Positions 9,051-20,507 of a stretch of 64,000 bases of DNA are shown here, piece by piece. The stretch's first letter is position 1; every line of letters starts with the position of its first letter. The notes below the pieces were generated by a model that saw only the letters and a program-made list of their open reading frames with translations, made no database searches and was not told the origin of the DNA. Source of the stretch: Marinobacter salinus (GTDB lineage Bacteria > Pseudomonadota > Gammaproteobacteria > Pseudomonadales > Oleiphilaceae); contig NZ_CP017715.1 of NCBI RefSeq assembly GCF_001854125.1, positions 1,922,001 through 1,986,000 on the forward strand, written 5' to 3'. Position numbers and translations under genes: made by a program.

Positions 9051-9085
9051 AAGCCGAAGTGGCTTCCGCCAATTCGGCTTTTTTT
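9051..9085. terminator. Bidirectional rho-independent terminator
   Basis: AAGCCGAA (9051-9058) pairs with TTCGGCTT (9073-9080). A T-run follows on the plus strand and an A-run precedes it. It serves the DUF2892 gene (plus) and the merR-like gene (minus). Confidence 0.85.
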
Positions 9086-9099
9086 GTTCGTAAACCCGG

Positions 9100-9465
9100 C
9101 TATTTTACAGGCGCGTTCAGCACATCCAACACTTCTTCCAGCTCGGTAATCATCTGACGGATCAACTGCTTGTACTGGGATGTGTCGTCTTTAACCTCAT
9201 GGCTACTCAGCTTCTGCTTGGCGCCACCGATAGTATAGCCCTGATCGTACAGTAGACTTCGAATCTGGCGGATGGTGATAACGTCTGCGCGCTGATAATA
9301 GCGGCGGTTGCCGCGACGCTTAACCGGCGACAACTGCGGAAACTCCTGTTCCCAGTATCGCAATACATGGGCCTTGACCGCACACAGGTCCGCCACTTCA
9401 CCAATAGTGAAATAGCGTTTCCCCGGAATCGCGGGAAGTTCGTTGTTATGACTGGGTTCCAGCAT
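9100..9465 (-). CDS. MerR-family transcriptional regulator
   Basis: This 121-residue protein has the MerR helix-turn-helix and wing (about 17-85: [20 protein letters not shown], then [13 protein letters not shown]) and a short coiled C-terminus without metal-binding cysteines. Its start overlaps the end of ihfA by 20 bases, as is usual in pseudomonads and relatives, where a MerR-like gene follows ihfA. The target is unknown. Co-expression with the pheST-ihfA operon is likely. Confidence 0.9.
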   Translation of the reverse strand: MLEPSHNNELPAIPGKRYFTIGEVADLCAVKAHVLRYWEQEFPQLSPVKRRGNRRYYQRADVITIRQIRSLLYDQGYTIGGAKQKLSSHEVKDDTSQYKQLIRQMITELEEVLDVLNAPVK

Positions 9466-9748
9466 ACGCTTCTACTTTCTGTTTTAGTTTTTGTCCTGGG
9501 CGAAACGTAACAACACGCCGTGCACTGATCGGAATTTCTTCACCCGTTTTGGGGTTACGTCCTGGCCGCTGTTTCTTGTCACGCAGGTCGAAGTTACCAA
9601 ACCCGGATAACTTCACCTGTTCGTTGTGGCTGAGCGCACCTCTGATCTCGTCGAAAAAGGCTTCTACCATTTCCTTGGCTTCGCGTTTGTTCAGGCCCAA
9701 CTCCTCATACAACCGCTCTGCCATTTCCGCTTTCGTCAAAGCCGCCAT
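9446..9748 (-). CDS. ihfA: Integration host factor subunit alpha
   Basis: At 100 residues this matches IhfA in length and in signatures: [20 protein letters not shown] at the start, FFDEIRGAL, the [10 protein letters not shown] arm base, and [14 protein letters not shown], which carries the DNA-intercalating Pro. With IhfB it bends DNA sharply at specific sites to aid promoter architecture, recombination and replication. It lies 3 bases downstream of pheT, the conserved gammaproteobacterial order. Confidence 0.97.
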   Translation of the reverse strand: MAALTKAEMAERLYEELGLNKREAKEMVEAFFDEIRGALSHNEQVKLSGFGNFDLRDKKQRPGRNPKTGEEIPISARRVVTFRPGQKLKQKVEAYAGTQS

Positions 9749-9751
9749 GTC

Positions 9752-12124
9752 TCAACTCCTCAGTATTGCCCCCAGCTCTTCTTTTAATGCGTCAATCACG
9801 CCGTTGAAGAGCGAATGTACTTCATCTTCGTTCAACGTACGTTCAGAGTGCTGCCAGAAAAGGCTCAAGGCCAGGCTTCGGTTACCCTCCCCCAGGCTCT
9901 CTCCTTCGTACACATCAAACACACGCAACGCTGTCAACCGCTCACCCGCGTGCTTTCTGGCCACACGCTCGACATCGGCAAACGTAACCTCGCTTCCGAT
10001 AATGATAGCCAAATCCCGGCGAACTTCCGGGAATTTTGAAATTTCTTTGAAATTAGGCACATATCCGGTAACGATTGAATTCAAGAATAGCTCAAACATC
10101 AGGATCGTGCCATTAAGTTCCAGATTTTTCTGAACTTGTGGATGCAATGTGCCCAGCCAGCCGACATGTTCACCATCCCGCAGCAGTTCCGCCGTCTGGC
10201 CCGGGTGTAAGGCCGGATGCTTGCTACCAACGAACTGAATTTCAACGCCAAGCAGGCTGAAAAGGCTTTCCAACTCCCCTTTTACATCAAAGAAATCGGC
10301 AGTTCTGCGACCGTTTACCCAGTTTTCCGGATATTGAGAGCCAACCACGACCCCAGACAGCATTTGCCGCTGATCAATTCGGTCACCTTCTCTTACGAAC
10401 CGGAGGCCTGTCTCGAACAAACGAATGCGTGGCTGCTGGCGGTTCTGATTATAGGCTACCGTTTTCAGAAGCCCGCTCCACAGGCTCGTCCGCATCACCG
10501 AGAGGTCCGCCGAAATCGGATTGGCAAGGGCAATACCCTCGCGATCGGGATCAACCAGCCGTTGAACATCGGGATCCACGAAGCTGTAAGTAATAGCCTC
10601 CTGGTAACCATGATCAACAAAGAAATTGCGAATTGCAGCCACAGGACGAGTCGCTTCTTCCTGCAATCGCAAACCGAGCAATCCTGTAGGCTCGGTCACT
10701 GGCAGGTTGTTGTAACCATAAATCCGGCCAACTTCTTCTATCAGGTCTTCTTCTATGGAAATATCAGGACGGAAACTGGGAACACTGACCAGCCAGCCTC
10801 CCTTGAGCAGCTTATCAATATGGAGGCCCAGCCTGGTCAGAATCTCTTCGACCGTCGTTCGGTCGATTTCAAGACCGAGAACATCCGTCAAGCGCTGCGA
10901 ACGAAGCGAAATAGTCTTGCTCTGTGGCAAATACTCCTCGCTGGCGACCTCAACAATTTCGCCGGGCTCACCTCCCACAATGTCCATTAACAGCTGAGTC
11001 GCGCGTTCCATTGCTTCGCGGGCCAATTGATAGTCCACGCCACGCTCAAAGCGATGGGAGGCATCGGTGTGAAGACCATAGTGCCGCGCTTTGCCCGCAA
11101 GCGTAATCGGGTCAAAGAAGGCCGATTCAAGCACAAGATCACGGGTTTTTTCGCTAACCCCGGAGTGCTCCCCACCCATGACGCCAGCAATCGCAATTGG
11201 CTTTGCATGATCCGCAATAATGAGGGTCTGGTTCGTCAGTTCGACTTCCTGGCCATCCAGCAAAACGAGCTTTTCACCAGCGCTCGCCATCCTGACCACA
11301 ATTCCACCCTCAATCTCATGGCGATCAAAAGCATGCATGGGCTGCCCCAGCTCGAGCATGACATAGTTGGTTACATCAACGGCGGCATCAATGGACCGAA
11401 TGCCGGAACGACGCAGCTTTTCCTGCATCCACAAGGGGGATTCTGCCTGCAAATTCACATTCCGCAGGATACGGCCCAGATACCGGGGACAACCCGCCGG
11501 AGCCTCAACCCGAATATCCGGCACTTCCGAGTGTACAGCCTCGGCTGCTGGAAACGCCGGGGCGGTCACCAACATACTGTTCAGAACACCGACTTCGCGG
11601 GCAATACCCTTGATCGAGAGGCAGTCGCTCCGATTCGGCGTCAAATCCACATCGATGGTGACATCATTGAGCTTCAGGTAATCAGCAACATCCTGACCAA
11701 CAGGCGCATCGGCCGGAAGCTCCATCAGACCGTCATGATTATCGGACAGACCCAATTCCGATTCCGAGCAGAGCATGCCTTCCGAAGGCTGGCCACGGAG
11801 CTTAGCCTTTTTGATTTTAAAGTCGCCAGGCAAGACAGCGCCCACAACCGCAAACGGTACCTTGAGACCAGTGCGAACATTAGGCGCGCCGCAGACCACC
11901 TGAACGGTTTGATCGCCATCGCTGACCTGGCAAACCCTCAGTTTGTCAGCGTCCGGATGTGACTCAACGGATTTCACCTCTCCGACAACCACACCGCTGA
12001 ATTGGCCGGCTACCGGCTCAAAGCCATCCACTTCCAGACCGGCCATGGTAATCTGGTCTATCAATTCCTGGGTTCCGATTGCCGGATTTACCCACTCGCG
12101 CAGCCACTGTTCACTGAATTTCAT
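9752..12124 (-). CDS. pheT: Phenylalanyl-tRNA synthetase beta subunit
   Basis: The 790-residue length is normal for PheT. Visible domains are an OB-fold tRNA-binding domain (about 40-150, GVVVGEVKSVESHPDADKL), the B3/B4 editing region, the B5 domain, and the C-terminal FDX-ACB anticodon-binding domain (from KFPEVRRDLAIIIGSEVTF to the end). With PheS it forms the alpha2-beta2 enzyme that charges tRNA-Phe and edits mis-acylated Tyr-tRNA. It follows pheS by 60 bases in one operon. Confidence 0.97.
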   Translation of the reverse strand: MKFSEQWLREWVNPAIGTQELIDQITMAGLEVDGFEPVAGQFSGVVVGEVKSVESHPDADKLRVCQVSDGDQTVQVVCGAPNVRTGLKVPFAVVGAVLPGDFKIKKAKLRGQPSEGMLCSESELGLSDNHDGLMELPADAPVGQDVADYLKLNDVTIDVDLTPNRSDCLSIKGIAREVGVLNSMLVTAPAFPAAEAVHSEVPDIRVEAPAGCPRYLGRILRNVNLQAESPLWMQEKLRRSGIRSIDAAVDVTNYVMLELGQPMHAFDRHEIEGGIVVRMASAGEKLVLLDGQEVELTNQTLIIADHAKPIAIAGVMGGEHSGVSEKTRDLVLESAFFDPITLAGKARHYGLHTDASHRFERGVDYQLAREAMERATQLLMDIVGGEPGEIVEVASEEYLPQSKTISLRSQRLTDVLGLEIDRTTVEEILTRLGLHIDKLLKGGWLVSVPSFRPDISIEEDLIEEVGRIYGYNNLPVTEPTGLLGLRLQEEATRPVAAIRNFFVDHGYQEAITYSFVDPDVQRLVDPDREGIALANPISADLSVMRTSLWSGLLKTVAYNQNRQQPRIRLFETGLRFVREGDRIDQRQMLSGVVVGSQYPENWVNGRRTADFFDVKGELESLFSLLGVEIQFVGSKHPALHPGQTAELLRDGEHVGWLGTLHPQVQKNLELNGTILMFELFLNSIVTGYVPNFKEISKFPEVRRDLAIIIGSEVTFADVERVARKHAGERLTALRVFDVYEGESLGEGNRSLALSLFWQHSERTLNEDEVHSLFNGVIDALKEELGAILRS

Positions 12125-12184
12125 GATTCTTGCCTTGTCCTGATGCGGTTTCGCCTGTTGATTTGATCGCCGTATAACGCCGGA

Positions 12185-13213
<1,029 letters not shown>

Positions 13214-13238
13214 CTAAAAACGAATTCTGAAAACAAAA

Positions 13239-13266
13239 ATAGGGGAAGAGCGTGCCCTTCCCCTAT
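13239..13266 (-). terminator. Terminator or attenuator between rplT and pheS
   Basis: ATAGGGGAAG (13239-13248) pairs with CTTCCCCTAT (13257-13266) around an 8-base loop. On the minus strand a T-rich tract follows directly. A second hairpin, GGCGCC at 13272-13277 with 13293-13298 and a GAAA tetraloop on the minus strand, precedes it. In E. coli this junction holds the pheM attenuator. Here no Phe-rich leader peptide precedes the hairpin, so attenuation is unproven and simple partial termination is possible. Confidence 0.6.
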
Positions 13267-13333
13267 CAGGAGGCGCCACCACGTTTCCATGGGGCGCCCG
13301 GATCGATCATCAATCGATGAAGAGCTTAAGCGA

Positions 13334-13687
13334 TCACAGAGATGCTTTGGCTTTCTCGACGACAGCGGCAAAAGCCTGCTGCTCGTTCATGGCCAGATCG
13401 GCCAGAACCTTACGATCGATTTCTACGTTAGCCTTTTTCAGACCAGCGATCAGACGGCTGTACGAGAGACCGTTAGCACGCGCGCCAGCGTTGATACGGG
13501 CAATCCACAGAGCGCGGAAAGCACGCTTGCGGTTACGACGGTCGCGGTAAGCGTACTGACCGGCCTTGATAACCGCTTGCTTGGCTACACGGAATACACG
13601 GCTACGAGCACCGTAGTAACCTTTGGCCTGATTGAGAATCTTTTTGTGACGACGGCGTGCGACCACACCACGTTTAACACGAGCCAT
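13334..13687 (-). CDS. rplT: 50S ribosomal protein L20
   Basis: This 117-residue highly basic protein begins [20 protein letters not shown] and contains [15 protein letters not shown] and [15 protein letters not shown], all diagnostic for L20. It binds 23S rRNA early in 50S assembly. In E. coli it also represses the rpmI-rplT part of its operon by binding mRNA. The order infC-rpmI-rplT is conserved here. Confidence 0.98.
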   Translation of the reverse strand: MARVKRGVVARRRHKKILNQAKGYYGARSRVFRVAKQAVIKAGQYAYRDRRNRKRAFRALWIARINAGARANGLSYSRLIAGLKKANVEIDRKVLADLAMNEQQAFAAVVEKAKASL

Positions 13688-13739
13688 ACTTTAATCCTTC
13701 TACCTTAATAAACCTTTGCAGGAATAATCAGCGCGCTGC

Positions 13740-13931
13740 TTAGCACGCGGTCATACGCTTGATGGAAGCCACATCAGACTTGGCAATCAGCTTGGTACCA
13801 CGGAGCTGACGCTTACGCTTGGGGCTCTTCTTGGTCAAGATATGACTGGTGAAGGACTGCTTGTGCTTGAAGCCAGTGGCGGTTTTCTTGAACCGTTTGG
13901 TAGCTCCGCTTTTGGTTTTCATCTTAGGCAT
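13740..13931 (-). CDS. rpmI: 50S ribosomal protein L35
   Basis: A 63-residue basic protein beginning [20 protein letters not shown] and containing [12 protein letters not shown] matches L35 in length and sequence. It sits between infC and rplT as usual. It is a structural component of the large subunit. Its expression is probably coupled to rplT. Confidence 0.97.
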   Translation of the reverse strand: MPKMKTKSGATKRFKKTATGFKHKQSFTSHILTKKSPKRKRQLRGTKLIAKSDVASIKRMTAC

Positions 13932-13987
13932 TTTTTAAAACTCCGCATTCTATTTTTAAGAACAACAAATGTGTCCCTGAACGACAA

Positions 13988-14009
13988 ATCCCCCGCAGTC
14001 GCGGGGGAT
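13988..14009 (-). promoter_or_regulatory. Stem-loop in the infC-rpmI intergenic region
   Basis: ATCCCCCGC (13988-13996) pairs perfectly with GCGGGGGAT (14001-14009) around an AGTC loop, 17 bases past the infC stop. Only a short T-tract follows on the minus strand, so it is a weak terminator at best. The L20 autoregulatory leader lies in this region in related bacteria. I see a hairpin but cannot show the L20 pseudoknot. Confidence 0.35.
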
Positions 14010-14025
14010 CATCACCCGATCAGGT

Positions 14026-14568
14026 TCACTTCTTTTTTCGGGGCGCCACAATCATGGTCATCTGCCGGCCTTCCATTTTCGGCCGCATCTCAACCGTTGC
14101 CAGCTCCTCAATATCCGTTTCTATGCGGGACATGAGCTTCATACCGATTTCCTGGTGTGCCATCTCACGCCCACGGAAGCGAATAGTGATCTTGCCGCGG
14201 TCCCCGTTTTCAAGGAAACGTACCAGGTTGCGTAGTTTGACCTGATAATCCCCTTCTTCAGTTCCTGGTCGGAACTTAAGCTCTTTGACTTGCGTCTGCT
14301 TCTGCTTTTTCTTGGCAGCCGCTTTCGCCTTCTTCTCGTCGAAGATTTTCTTGCCGTAGTCCATTATCTTACAGACGATCGGATCGGAATCCGTAACCTG
14401 GACCAGGTCAAGAGACGCCTCTTCAGCTTGCTTAATGGCGTCCTCAATTGGTACTACACCGACCTGATTGCCTTCGGCATCGATGAGTCGGACTTCGGTT
14501 GCGTCAATATTCTCATTGATCGGCGCCTTTGGTGTACGCCCACCCCGATTCGCTCGCTGTTTAATAAT
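14026..14568 (-). CDS. infC: Translation initiation factor IF-3 (AUU start)
   Basis: Reading upstream in frame from the first ATG (14364) gives a good IF-3 N-domain ([20 protein letters not shown], then CKIMDYGK) that no ATG or GTG can start. The frame begins at one of two adjacent ATT codons, 14568 or 14565, preceded by GGAG. This yields about 180 residues, the E. coli length. The rare AUU start is the known autoregulatory device of infC: IF-3 rejects such codons and so limits its own synthesis. The ATT at 14568 shares its A with the thrS stop codon TAA. IF-3 keeps subunits apart and checks the initiation codon. Confidence 0.93.
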   Translation of the reverse strand: MIKQRANRGGRTPKAPINENIDATEVRLIDAEGNQVGVVPIEDAIKQAEEASLDLVQVTDSDPIVCKIMDYGKKIFDEKKAKAAAKKKQKQTQVKELKFRPGTEEGDYQVKLRNLVRFLENGDRGKITIRFRGREMAHQEIGMKLMSRIETDIEELATVEMRPKMEGRQMTMIVAPRKKK

Positions 14569-16493
14569 TAGATCTCCGTCTTTGTTTTGCCTTTACGTTC
14601 AACATCTTTCTGCAAAAGATGTTCGAACGCTTCAAGCGATAGTGTTCCCAAATCTTCGCCTTTGCGGGTTCTCACCGCAACGGCGTTGTTGTCGACTTCT
14701 TTATCGCCGACAACGACAAGGTAGGGAACCTTGTTAAGAGTATGCTCGCGGATTTTAAAGCCGATCTTCTCGTTTCTCAAGTCAGCATTAACCCTGAAGC
14801 CCAAAGAATCCAACTTTTTCGCCAGATTCTGACAATATTCACGCTGATTGTCGGTGATATTCAGGATTGCAACCTGAGTCGGCGCCAACCAGGTCGGAAA
14901 CGCGCCCTCGTATTCTTCGATCAGAATACCAATGAAACGCTCAAAAGAACCCAGCACGGCCCTGTGAAGCATTACCGGCGTTTTACGCTCAGAATTATCT
15001 GCCACATATTGGGCCCCCAAGCGACCCGGCATGGAGAAATCCACCTGAATAGTGCCACATTGCCATACCCGGCCGATACAGTCTTTCAGTGAAAACTCAA
15101 TTTTCGGCCCGTAAAAAGCCCCCTCACCCGGCAGCAATTCCCAATCAACACCCTCGCGATTGAGTGCCTCTTCCAGGGCAGCTTCGGCCTTGTCCCAGAC
15201 TTCATCAGAACCTACGCGCTTTTCAGGACGGGTAGACAGCTTGTAGAGAATGTCGGTAAACCCGAAATCCGTGTAAATTTCGTGCAGCATCTCGATAAAG
15301 GCCGACACTTCCTTCTGGATCGCGTCCTCTTCGCAGAAGATATGCGCATCGTCCTGGGTAAACCCGCGAACACGCATCAGGCCGTGGAGAGCACCGGAGG
15401 CCTCGTTGCGGTGGCAGGAACCGAACTCTGCGAGCCTCAGGGGAAGATCCTTGTAACTCTTGAGACCCTGATTAAAGACCTGAACGTGGCAAGGACAGTT
15501 CATGGGCTTGATGGCGTAGTCGTGCTTTTCCGACTCCGTAGTGAACATGTCATCCTTGAACTTGTCCCAGTGGCCGGACTTTTCCCACAAGGTACGAGAC
15601 ACCACCTGGGGCGTCTTGATTTCCTTGTAGCCATGCTCCTGCTGCTTGCGGCGCATGTACTGCTCAATTTCCTGGTAAAGCGACCAGCCGTCGGGGTGCC
15701 AGAACACCATCCCCGGTGCTTCTTCCTGCATGTGGAAGAGGTTGAGCTTCTTGCCCACTTTGCGGTGATCACGCTTTTCAGCTTCTTCCAGACGATGCAG
15801 ATAGGCCTTGAGATCCTTCTTGCTGCCCCAGGCTGTACCGTAAACACGCTGCAACTGCTCGTTACTGGTATCGCCACGCCAATACGCGCCTGCGACCTTG
15901 GTCAGTTTAAACGCCTTCAGCTTGCCAGTACTGGGAACATGGGGGCCGCGACAGAGGTCGATAAAATCACCCTGCCGATAGAAGGACAGATCCTCATCAC
16001 CCGGTATATCCTCAATAATCCGGACCTTGTACTCTTCACCCATCTCATCAAACAGCTTTACTGCCTCATCACGGGAGAGCACGGAACGGGAAACCGGAAT
16101 ATCCTGTTTGGAGATTTCTTCCATGCGTTTCTCGATCCGGGCCAGGTCCTCGTTGGTAAACGGGCGGTCGAACTTGAAGTCGTAGTAAAAGCCGTTGTCG
16201 ATGACAGGCCCGATAGTAACCTGCGCCTCCGGAAACAGCTCCTTTACCGCCATCGCCAACAGGTGGGCAGTAGAGTGCCGGATGATATCCACGCCGTCTT
16301 CATCGCGATCGGTAACAATCGCCAGCTCGGTATCATCTTCAATGCGGTAGCTGGTATCCACCAGCGTTCCGTTCACACGACCGGCAAGTGCGGCCTTGGC
16401 AAGGCCTGCGCCAATGTCGGCGGCAACGTCATGGACGGTTACGGGTTCTGCAAAACTGCGATGGCTGCCATCCGGCAAGGTTACGACGGGCAT
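14568..16493 (-). CDS. thrS: Threonyl-tRNA synthetase
   Basis: The 641-residue product starts at ATG 16493 ([14 protein letters not shown]), preceded by GGAG; a longer frame to 16565 has an unrelated leader. Domains in order are TGS (1-61), the tRNA-SAD editing domain ([16 protein letters not shown]), a class II catalytic core with Zn ligands ([10 protein letters not shown], and later His residues), and the C-terminal HGTP anticodon domain. It charges tRNA-Thr and clears Ser-tRNA-Thr. Its 3' end supplies the ribosome-binding site of infC. Confidence 0.97.
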   Translation of the reverse strand: MPVVTLPDGSHRSFAEPVTVHDVAADIGAGLAKAALAGRVNGTLVDTSYRIEDDTELAIVTDRDEDGVDIIRHSTAHLLAMAVKELFPEAQVTIGPVIDNGFYYDFKFDRPFTNEDLARIEKRMEEISKQDIPVSRSVLSRDEAVKLFDEMGEEYKVRIIEDIPGDEDLSFYRQGDFIDLCRGPHVPSTGKLKAFKLTKVAGAYWRGDTSNEQLQRVYGTAWGSKKDLKAYLHRLEEAEKRDHRKVGKKLNLFHMQEEAPGMVFWHPDGWSLYQEIEQYMRRKQQEHGYKEIKTPQVVSRTLWEKSGHWDKFKDDMFTTESEKHDYAIKPMNCPCHVQVFNQGLKSYKDLPLRLAEFGSCHRNEASGALHGLMRVRGFTQDDAHIFCEEDAIQKEVSAFIEMLHEIYTDFGFTDILYKLSTRPEKRVGSDEVWDKAEAALEEALNREGVDWELLPGEGAFYGPKIEFSLKDCIGRVWQCGTIQVDFSMPGRLGAQYVADNSERKTPVMLHRAVLGSFERFIGILIEEYEGAFPTWLAPTQVAILNITDNQREYCQNLAKKLDSLGFRVNADLRNEKIGFKIREHTLNKVPYLVVVGDKEVDNNAVAVRTRKGEDLGTLSLEAFEHLLQKDVERKGKTKTEI

Positions 16494-16597
16494 GAAAAAC
16501 TCCAGTTGGTTGCTCAGCGGTGATCTATACCAGAGATCACTTGGTGACGGCATTCCGGGACACAAACCACGGGCCGGTTCGAACGGGAGTCTACCAG

Positions 16598-16630
16598 AAA
16601 AAAACCCGGCAGGTTAATGCCGGGTTTTTC
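16598..16630. terminator. Bidirectional rho-independent terminator
   Basis: AAAACCCGGC (16601-16610) pairs with GCCGGGTTTT (16619-16628). Read on the minus strand it ends in seven T residues and closes the TRAP transporter transcript. It separates that unit from thrS. Confidence 0.88.
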
Positions 16631-16655
16631 AGAGCCTCCAATCAGCCATTACAGA

Positions 16656-19256
16656 TCATGCGGGCTCCGCAACGGCGTCCTCGCGCTCTTTACGTCGGAG
16701 CTGCCCGAATGCCAGGAATGCCAGCAGTATCAACGCAGGAATGAAAGCGAGTTCCTTTGGTGGGCGATCCTTTTCCACCTGGACCTTATCGATGGTCCAG
16801 CCGAAACTGATGCCGGCCTGCTCGGCCACGCTTCCGAAGTTTACGAAATCCACAACCATCTCCTCACCTTGGGCGGACACTTCCAGGCCCGCCTCCGCCA
16901 GGCGCTGAGCCGGCGTCTCCGCAGCAGGCAACGGCAACCTGAGGTACTTCGAGACCTCCTCTCCGTCTATGGACATACCGGATGCCCGAATAATAATAGG
17001 TTCATCGGCAGGAACCTTATCAACATATTCCAGCACCTCGGAACCCGGCCGGTCTTCCGTAGGCGGATACACCATGTCCCACCAGAAACCAGGCCGAAAC
17101 AGGGTGAAGGTAATCAGCAACAACAGAGCAGTTTCCCACCAGCGGGTCTTCGTGAACCAATAGCCCTGAGTTGCCGCCGAAAAGACCAGCATCGCCGTCA
17201 CCGCGCTGAAAATCGTCACCAGCAGGTCAAACCAGCCCGTCAGACCGATCAGCAACAACTGGGTATTGAAGATGAACATGAACGGCAGAATGGCAGTACG
17301 GATGTCGTAAGTGAAACCCTGCACCCCCGTTCGTATCGGGTCAGCCCCGGATATCGCCGCCGCCGCATAGGCGGCGAGCCCCACCGGCGGCGTATCATCC
17401 GCAAGAATACCGAAATAGAACACAAAGAGGTGGACCGCTATCAGAGGAACGAGAAGGCCGTTGGCCGCGCCCAGTGTCACGATAACGGGCGCCATTAACG
17501 TCGACACCACGATGTAGTTCGCAGTTGTCGGAAGCCCCATACCGAGGATGAGACTTATAATGGCAGTGAAGATCAGCATGAGTAACAGATTGCCGCCGGA
17601 AATAAACTCGACAAACTGAGTCATCACCAGGCCGATACCTGTAAGCGTGACCGTGCCTACCACGATACCCGCGGTAGCTGTCGCGACGCCAATGCCCACC
17701 ATGTTTCTGGCCCCCGTCACCAGGGAGTGAGCAAGGTCAATCACACCCTGCTTCAGGCCCGCAACGTAGTTGCCTTGCTTATAGAAGAAGGCTTTGAGTG
17801 GCCCCTGGGTAATCACGATAAAAATCATGAACACGGTTGCCCAGAACGCCGACAATTGCGGAGAGAAACGCTCCACGGTAAGGCACCAGACCAGCACCAC
17901 AACCGGCAGCAAAAAATACAGACCTGTCTTTACCGTCGGCCCGACCGGTGGCAACTCGTCCATTGCCGACTCGGGATCGTCCTCTTCAAGTTCCGGGAAG
18001 CGGGTTGCATAACCGACGAGCCCCACATAAACCAACAACAACAACGGTGACAGAACCCAGATGGCAGCGGAACCCAGCCAGTCCTTCATCCAACCGATAC
18101 CGTAGTAGACCACCAGGGTAAGAACGCTGAGCGCCAGAACAATCACGACCCAGTTCAACATGCGCTGGGCCAGCGTTGGCCGGTCAAGGCGTTCAATGCC
18201 TTTCATGTTGAGCTTGCACGCTTCCAGGTGAACGATGTAAATCAGAGCCACATAGGAAATCATGGCGGGAAGAATGGCGTGCTTGATCACCTCAAGGTAG
18301 GAAATGCCCACGTATTCCACCATGAGAAAGGCTGCGGCACCCATGATCGGTGGCGTCAGCTGCCCGTTGGTCGAAGCAGCCACTTCAACGGCGCCGGCCT
18401 TGGTGGCCGGAAAACCAACCCGTTTCATCAACGGTATGGTGAAGGTTCCGGTGGTCACTACGTTCGCAATAGAGGAGCCGGAGATAACACCACTCAGACC
18501 GCTGGAAACAACAGCCGCTTTAGCCGGACCCCCACGCATGTGACCAAGCATCGCATAGGCCACTTTAATGAAATAATTACCGGCACCGGCGCGCTCAAGC
18601 AGAGCGCCGAAGAGAACGAACAGGAACACGAAGCTCGTGGAAACCCCGAGCGCAACGCCGAATACGCCCTCGGTGCCCAGCCATTGGTGCGATGCCAGCT
18701 TGCTCAGGCTCGCCCCTTTGTGAGAAATCACATCCGGCATGTACGGACCGGCCAGGGAGTAGAAAATAAACACGGCTGCAACAATGGTCAAGGGCAACCC
18801 CAGTGCACGGCGGGTCGCCTCCAGCAAAAGCACCAGGCCGCCCAGAGCGATAACCAGGTCCTGCATATTTGGTGCGCCGGGACGCGTTGCCAGCTGGTCA
18901 TAAAAAATAAAAAGGTAAGATGCAGCAAAAGCCGCTGCCAAAGCCAGAATCCAGTCATAGACCGGAACATGGTTAGCATGTTTTCCACGAATCATCGGAA
19001 ACGCGGCAAAAGCAAGAAAGGCTGCAAATGCCAAATGAATCGAGCGTGCTTCTGTCGAGTTGAACACGCCAATTTCGAAAATATAGGGTAGCGGTGAGGC
19101 TATCCAAAGCTGAAAAAGAGACCAGAGCAGAGGAACGATAAAAAGAATGACGGCGGCACTGCCAGTTGCAGCTCTTCCACCGGATTCGGTCTGAAGAACT
19201 TCTTCGACTTTCTGCTTGTCGGGATCATTTCCGGCTCTCGGGTCGCTATTGCTCAT
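16656..19256 (-). CDS. TRAP transporter fused 4TM/12TM permease (TAXI type)
   Basis: This 866-residue membrane protein fuses the small (DctQ-like) and large (DctM-like) TRAP subunits, as is normal for TAXI-type systems. After a polar N-terminus there are about four helices, then the DctM-like core with GLSGVISGSSIANVVTTGTF, GMGLPTTANYIVVSTLMAP and DDTPPVGLAAYAAAAISGAD. A C-terminal soluble domain (about 760-850) resembles DUF3394. It should import a carboxylate using a Na+ gradient, with the binding protein encoded 85 bases upstream. The substrate cannot be read from sequence; glutamate or other dicarboxylates are typical of the family. Confidence 0.92.
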   Translation of the reverse strand: MSNSDPRAGNDPDKQKVEEVLQTESGGRAATGSAAVILFIVPLLWSLFQLWIASPLPYIFEIGVFNSTEARSIHLAFAAFLAFAAFPMIRGKHANHVPVYDWILALAAAFAASYLFIFYDQLATRPGAPNMQDLVIALGGLVLLLEATRRALGLPLTIVAAVFIFYSLAGPYMPDVISHKGASLSKLASHQWLGTEGVFGVALGVSTSFVFLFVLFGALLERAGAGNYFIKVAYAMLGHMRGGPAKAAVVSSGLSGVISGSSIANVVTTGTFTIPLMKRVGFPATKAGAVEVAASTNGQLTPPIMGAAAFLMVEYVGISYLEVIKHAILPAMISYVALIYIVHLEACKLNMKGIERLDRPTLAQRMLNWVVIVLALSVLTLVVYYGIGWMKDWLGSAAIWVLSPLLLLVYVGLVGYATRFPELEEDDPESAMDELPPVGPTVKTGLYFLLPVVVLVWCLTVERFSPQLSAFWATVFMIFIVITQGPLKAFFYKQGNYVAGLKQGVIDLAHSLVTGARNMVGIGVATATAGIVVGTVTLTGIGLVMTQFVEFISGGNLLLMLIFTAIISLILGMGLPTTANYIVVSTLMAPVIVTLGAANGLLVPLIAVHLFVFYFGILADDTPPVGLAAYAAAAISGADPIRTGVQGFTYDIRTAILPFMFIFNTQLLLIGLTGWFDLLVTIFSAVTAMLVFSAATQGYWFTKTRWWETALLLLITFTLFRPGFWWDMVYPPTEDRPGSEVLEYVDKVPADEPIIIRASGMSIDGEEVSKYLRLPLPAAETPAQRLAEAGLEVSAQGEEMVVDFVNFGSVAEQAGISFGWTIDKVQVEKDRPPKELAFIPALILLAFLAFGQLRRKEREDAVAEPA

Positions 19257-19341
19257 AGCTGAATCCTGTCAGAGGAAAACGGGAGGGTCAGTTAAAGCCG
19301 CGGACAGAGGTTGCCCGCGGCCATCTTAAGCCGAAACCCGA

Positions 19342-20325
19342 TCAGTCGATCAGACCAGCCTCTTTATAGTACTTCGCAGCACCCGGGTGCAGAGGAGCAC
19401 TGAGAGCGTCAGACACCATTTCTTCTTTTTTCAGGTTTGCAAATGCGGGGTGCAGGCGCTTGAAGCTATCAAAGTTTTCGAACACAGCTTTGACAACTTC
19501 ATAGACCACCTCTTCCGGCACATCGGTGGAAGATACGAAGGTTGCAGCCACACCGAATGTAGTGGTGTCTTCATCGCTGCCGCGATACATACCACCTGGA
19601 ATGGTCGCTTTCCGGTAATACGGGTTGTCGGAAATCAGCTTCTGGGTTGCAGCATTATCAACGTTTACCAGTACGCTGTCACAGGAGGTGGTTGCCTCCT
19701 TGATGGAGCCAGACGGATGACCAACAGTGTAAAAGAAAGCATCAATGTTGCCATCACACAGCGCCTGAGACTGTTCTGCTGCTTTTAGCTCGGCAGCCAG
19801 TGAGAACTTGTCCATGGTCCAGCCCATTTCGTCCATCAGCACCTCTGCCGTGGCGCGCTGACCCGAACCGGGGTTACCAACCGAAACACGCTTACCTTCG
19901 AGGTCTTCAAACGTCTTGATGCCGGAGCCTTTGCTCGCGACCACGGTGAACGGCTCAGGATGCAGAGAGAATACCGCACGCAGCTTCTTGTTGGCGCCGT
20001 CGTCCTTGAACTGGCTGGTGCCATTGTAGGCATGGTATTGCCAATCGGACTGGGCAACAGCGAGATCAAGCTCACCCTGACGAATGGCGTTCAGGTTATA
20101 AACAGAACCTCCAGTACTCTCAACGGAGCAACGGATACCATGTTCTTTCCGGTCCATATTGACCAGGCGGCAAATCGCCCCACCCGCCGGGTAGTAAACG
20201 CCAGTCACACCACCAGTACCGATAGTTACAAAACGCTGTTCCTGAGCGGAAACCGAGGTAGATGCAGCACCAAAGCTCACCGCTGCGGCAACGGCGAGAG
20301 CGGATACCTTTTGTTTGAACGTCAT
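19342..20325 (-). CDS. TAXI-family TRAP solute-binding protein
   Basis: The start at 20325 has a strong Shine-Dalgarno (AAAGGAAGGA) and gives 327 residues: a signal peptide ([17 protein letters not shown], cut before QEQR), then [20 protein letters not shown], the signature near the TAXI domain start. Later come [20 protein letters not shown] and the [12 protein letters not shown] segment. It captures the ligand in the periplasm for the fused permease that follows. An upstream ATG at 20349 lies before the ribosome-binding site and is rejected. Confidence 0.95.
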   Translation of the reverse strand: MTFKQKVSALAVAAAVSFGAASTSVSAQEQRFVTIGTGGVTGVYYPAGGAICRLVNMDRKEHGIRCSVESTGGSVYNLNAIRQGELDLAVAQSDWQYHAYNGTSQFKDDGANKKLRAVFSLHPEPFTVVASKGSGIKTFEDLEGKRVSVGNPGSGQRATAEVLMDEMGWTMDKFSLAAELKAAEQSQALCDGNIDAFFYTVGHPSGSIKEATTSCDSVLVNVDNAATQKLISDNPYYRKATIPGGMYRGSDEDTTTFGVAATFVSSTDVPEEVVYEVVKAVFENFDSFKRLHPAFANLKKEEMVSDALSAPLHPGAAKYYKEAGLID

Positions 20326-20464
20326 GTGAATCCTTCCTTTTTTAATCATTGGAATAAATGCCTGTCAGATTGTGAGGACAACCTGCTGGTTCACGTTAAA
20401 ACATAGACCACTTCAAATCAGAAATAAAGGATCGGCTATGTTGCTAACCGTTTGACCAAACAAC

Positions 20465-20491
20465 AAAAAAGCCCGCAAAGCGGGCTTTTTT
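20465..20491 (-). terminator. Terminator after the RND transporter gene
   Basis: GCCCGC (20471-20476) pairs with GCGGGC (20480-20485), flanked by six A and six T residues, so it can work in either direction. It lies 17 bases past the RND stop and upstream of the TAXI operon. Confidence 0.85.
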
Positions 20492-20507
20492 GAACGACTT
20501 GGCAAGT

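Noticed and set aside
15282..16523. 413-codon plus-strand frame
   Set aside because: Long only because it mirrors the codon pattern of thrS on the other strand; the thrS product is unmistakable.
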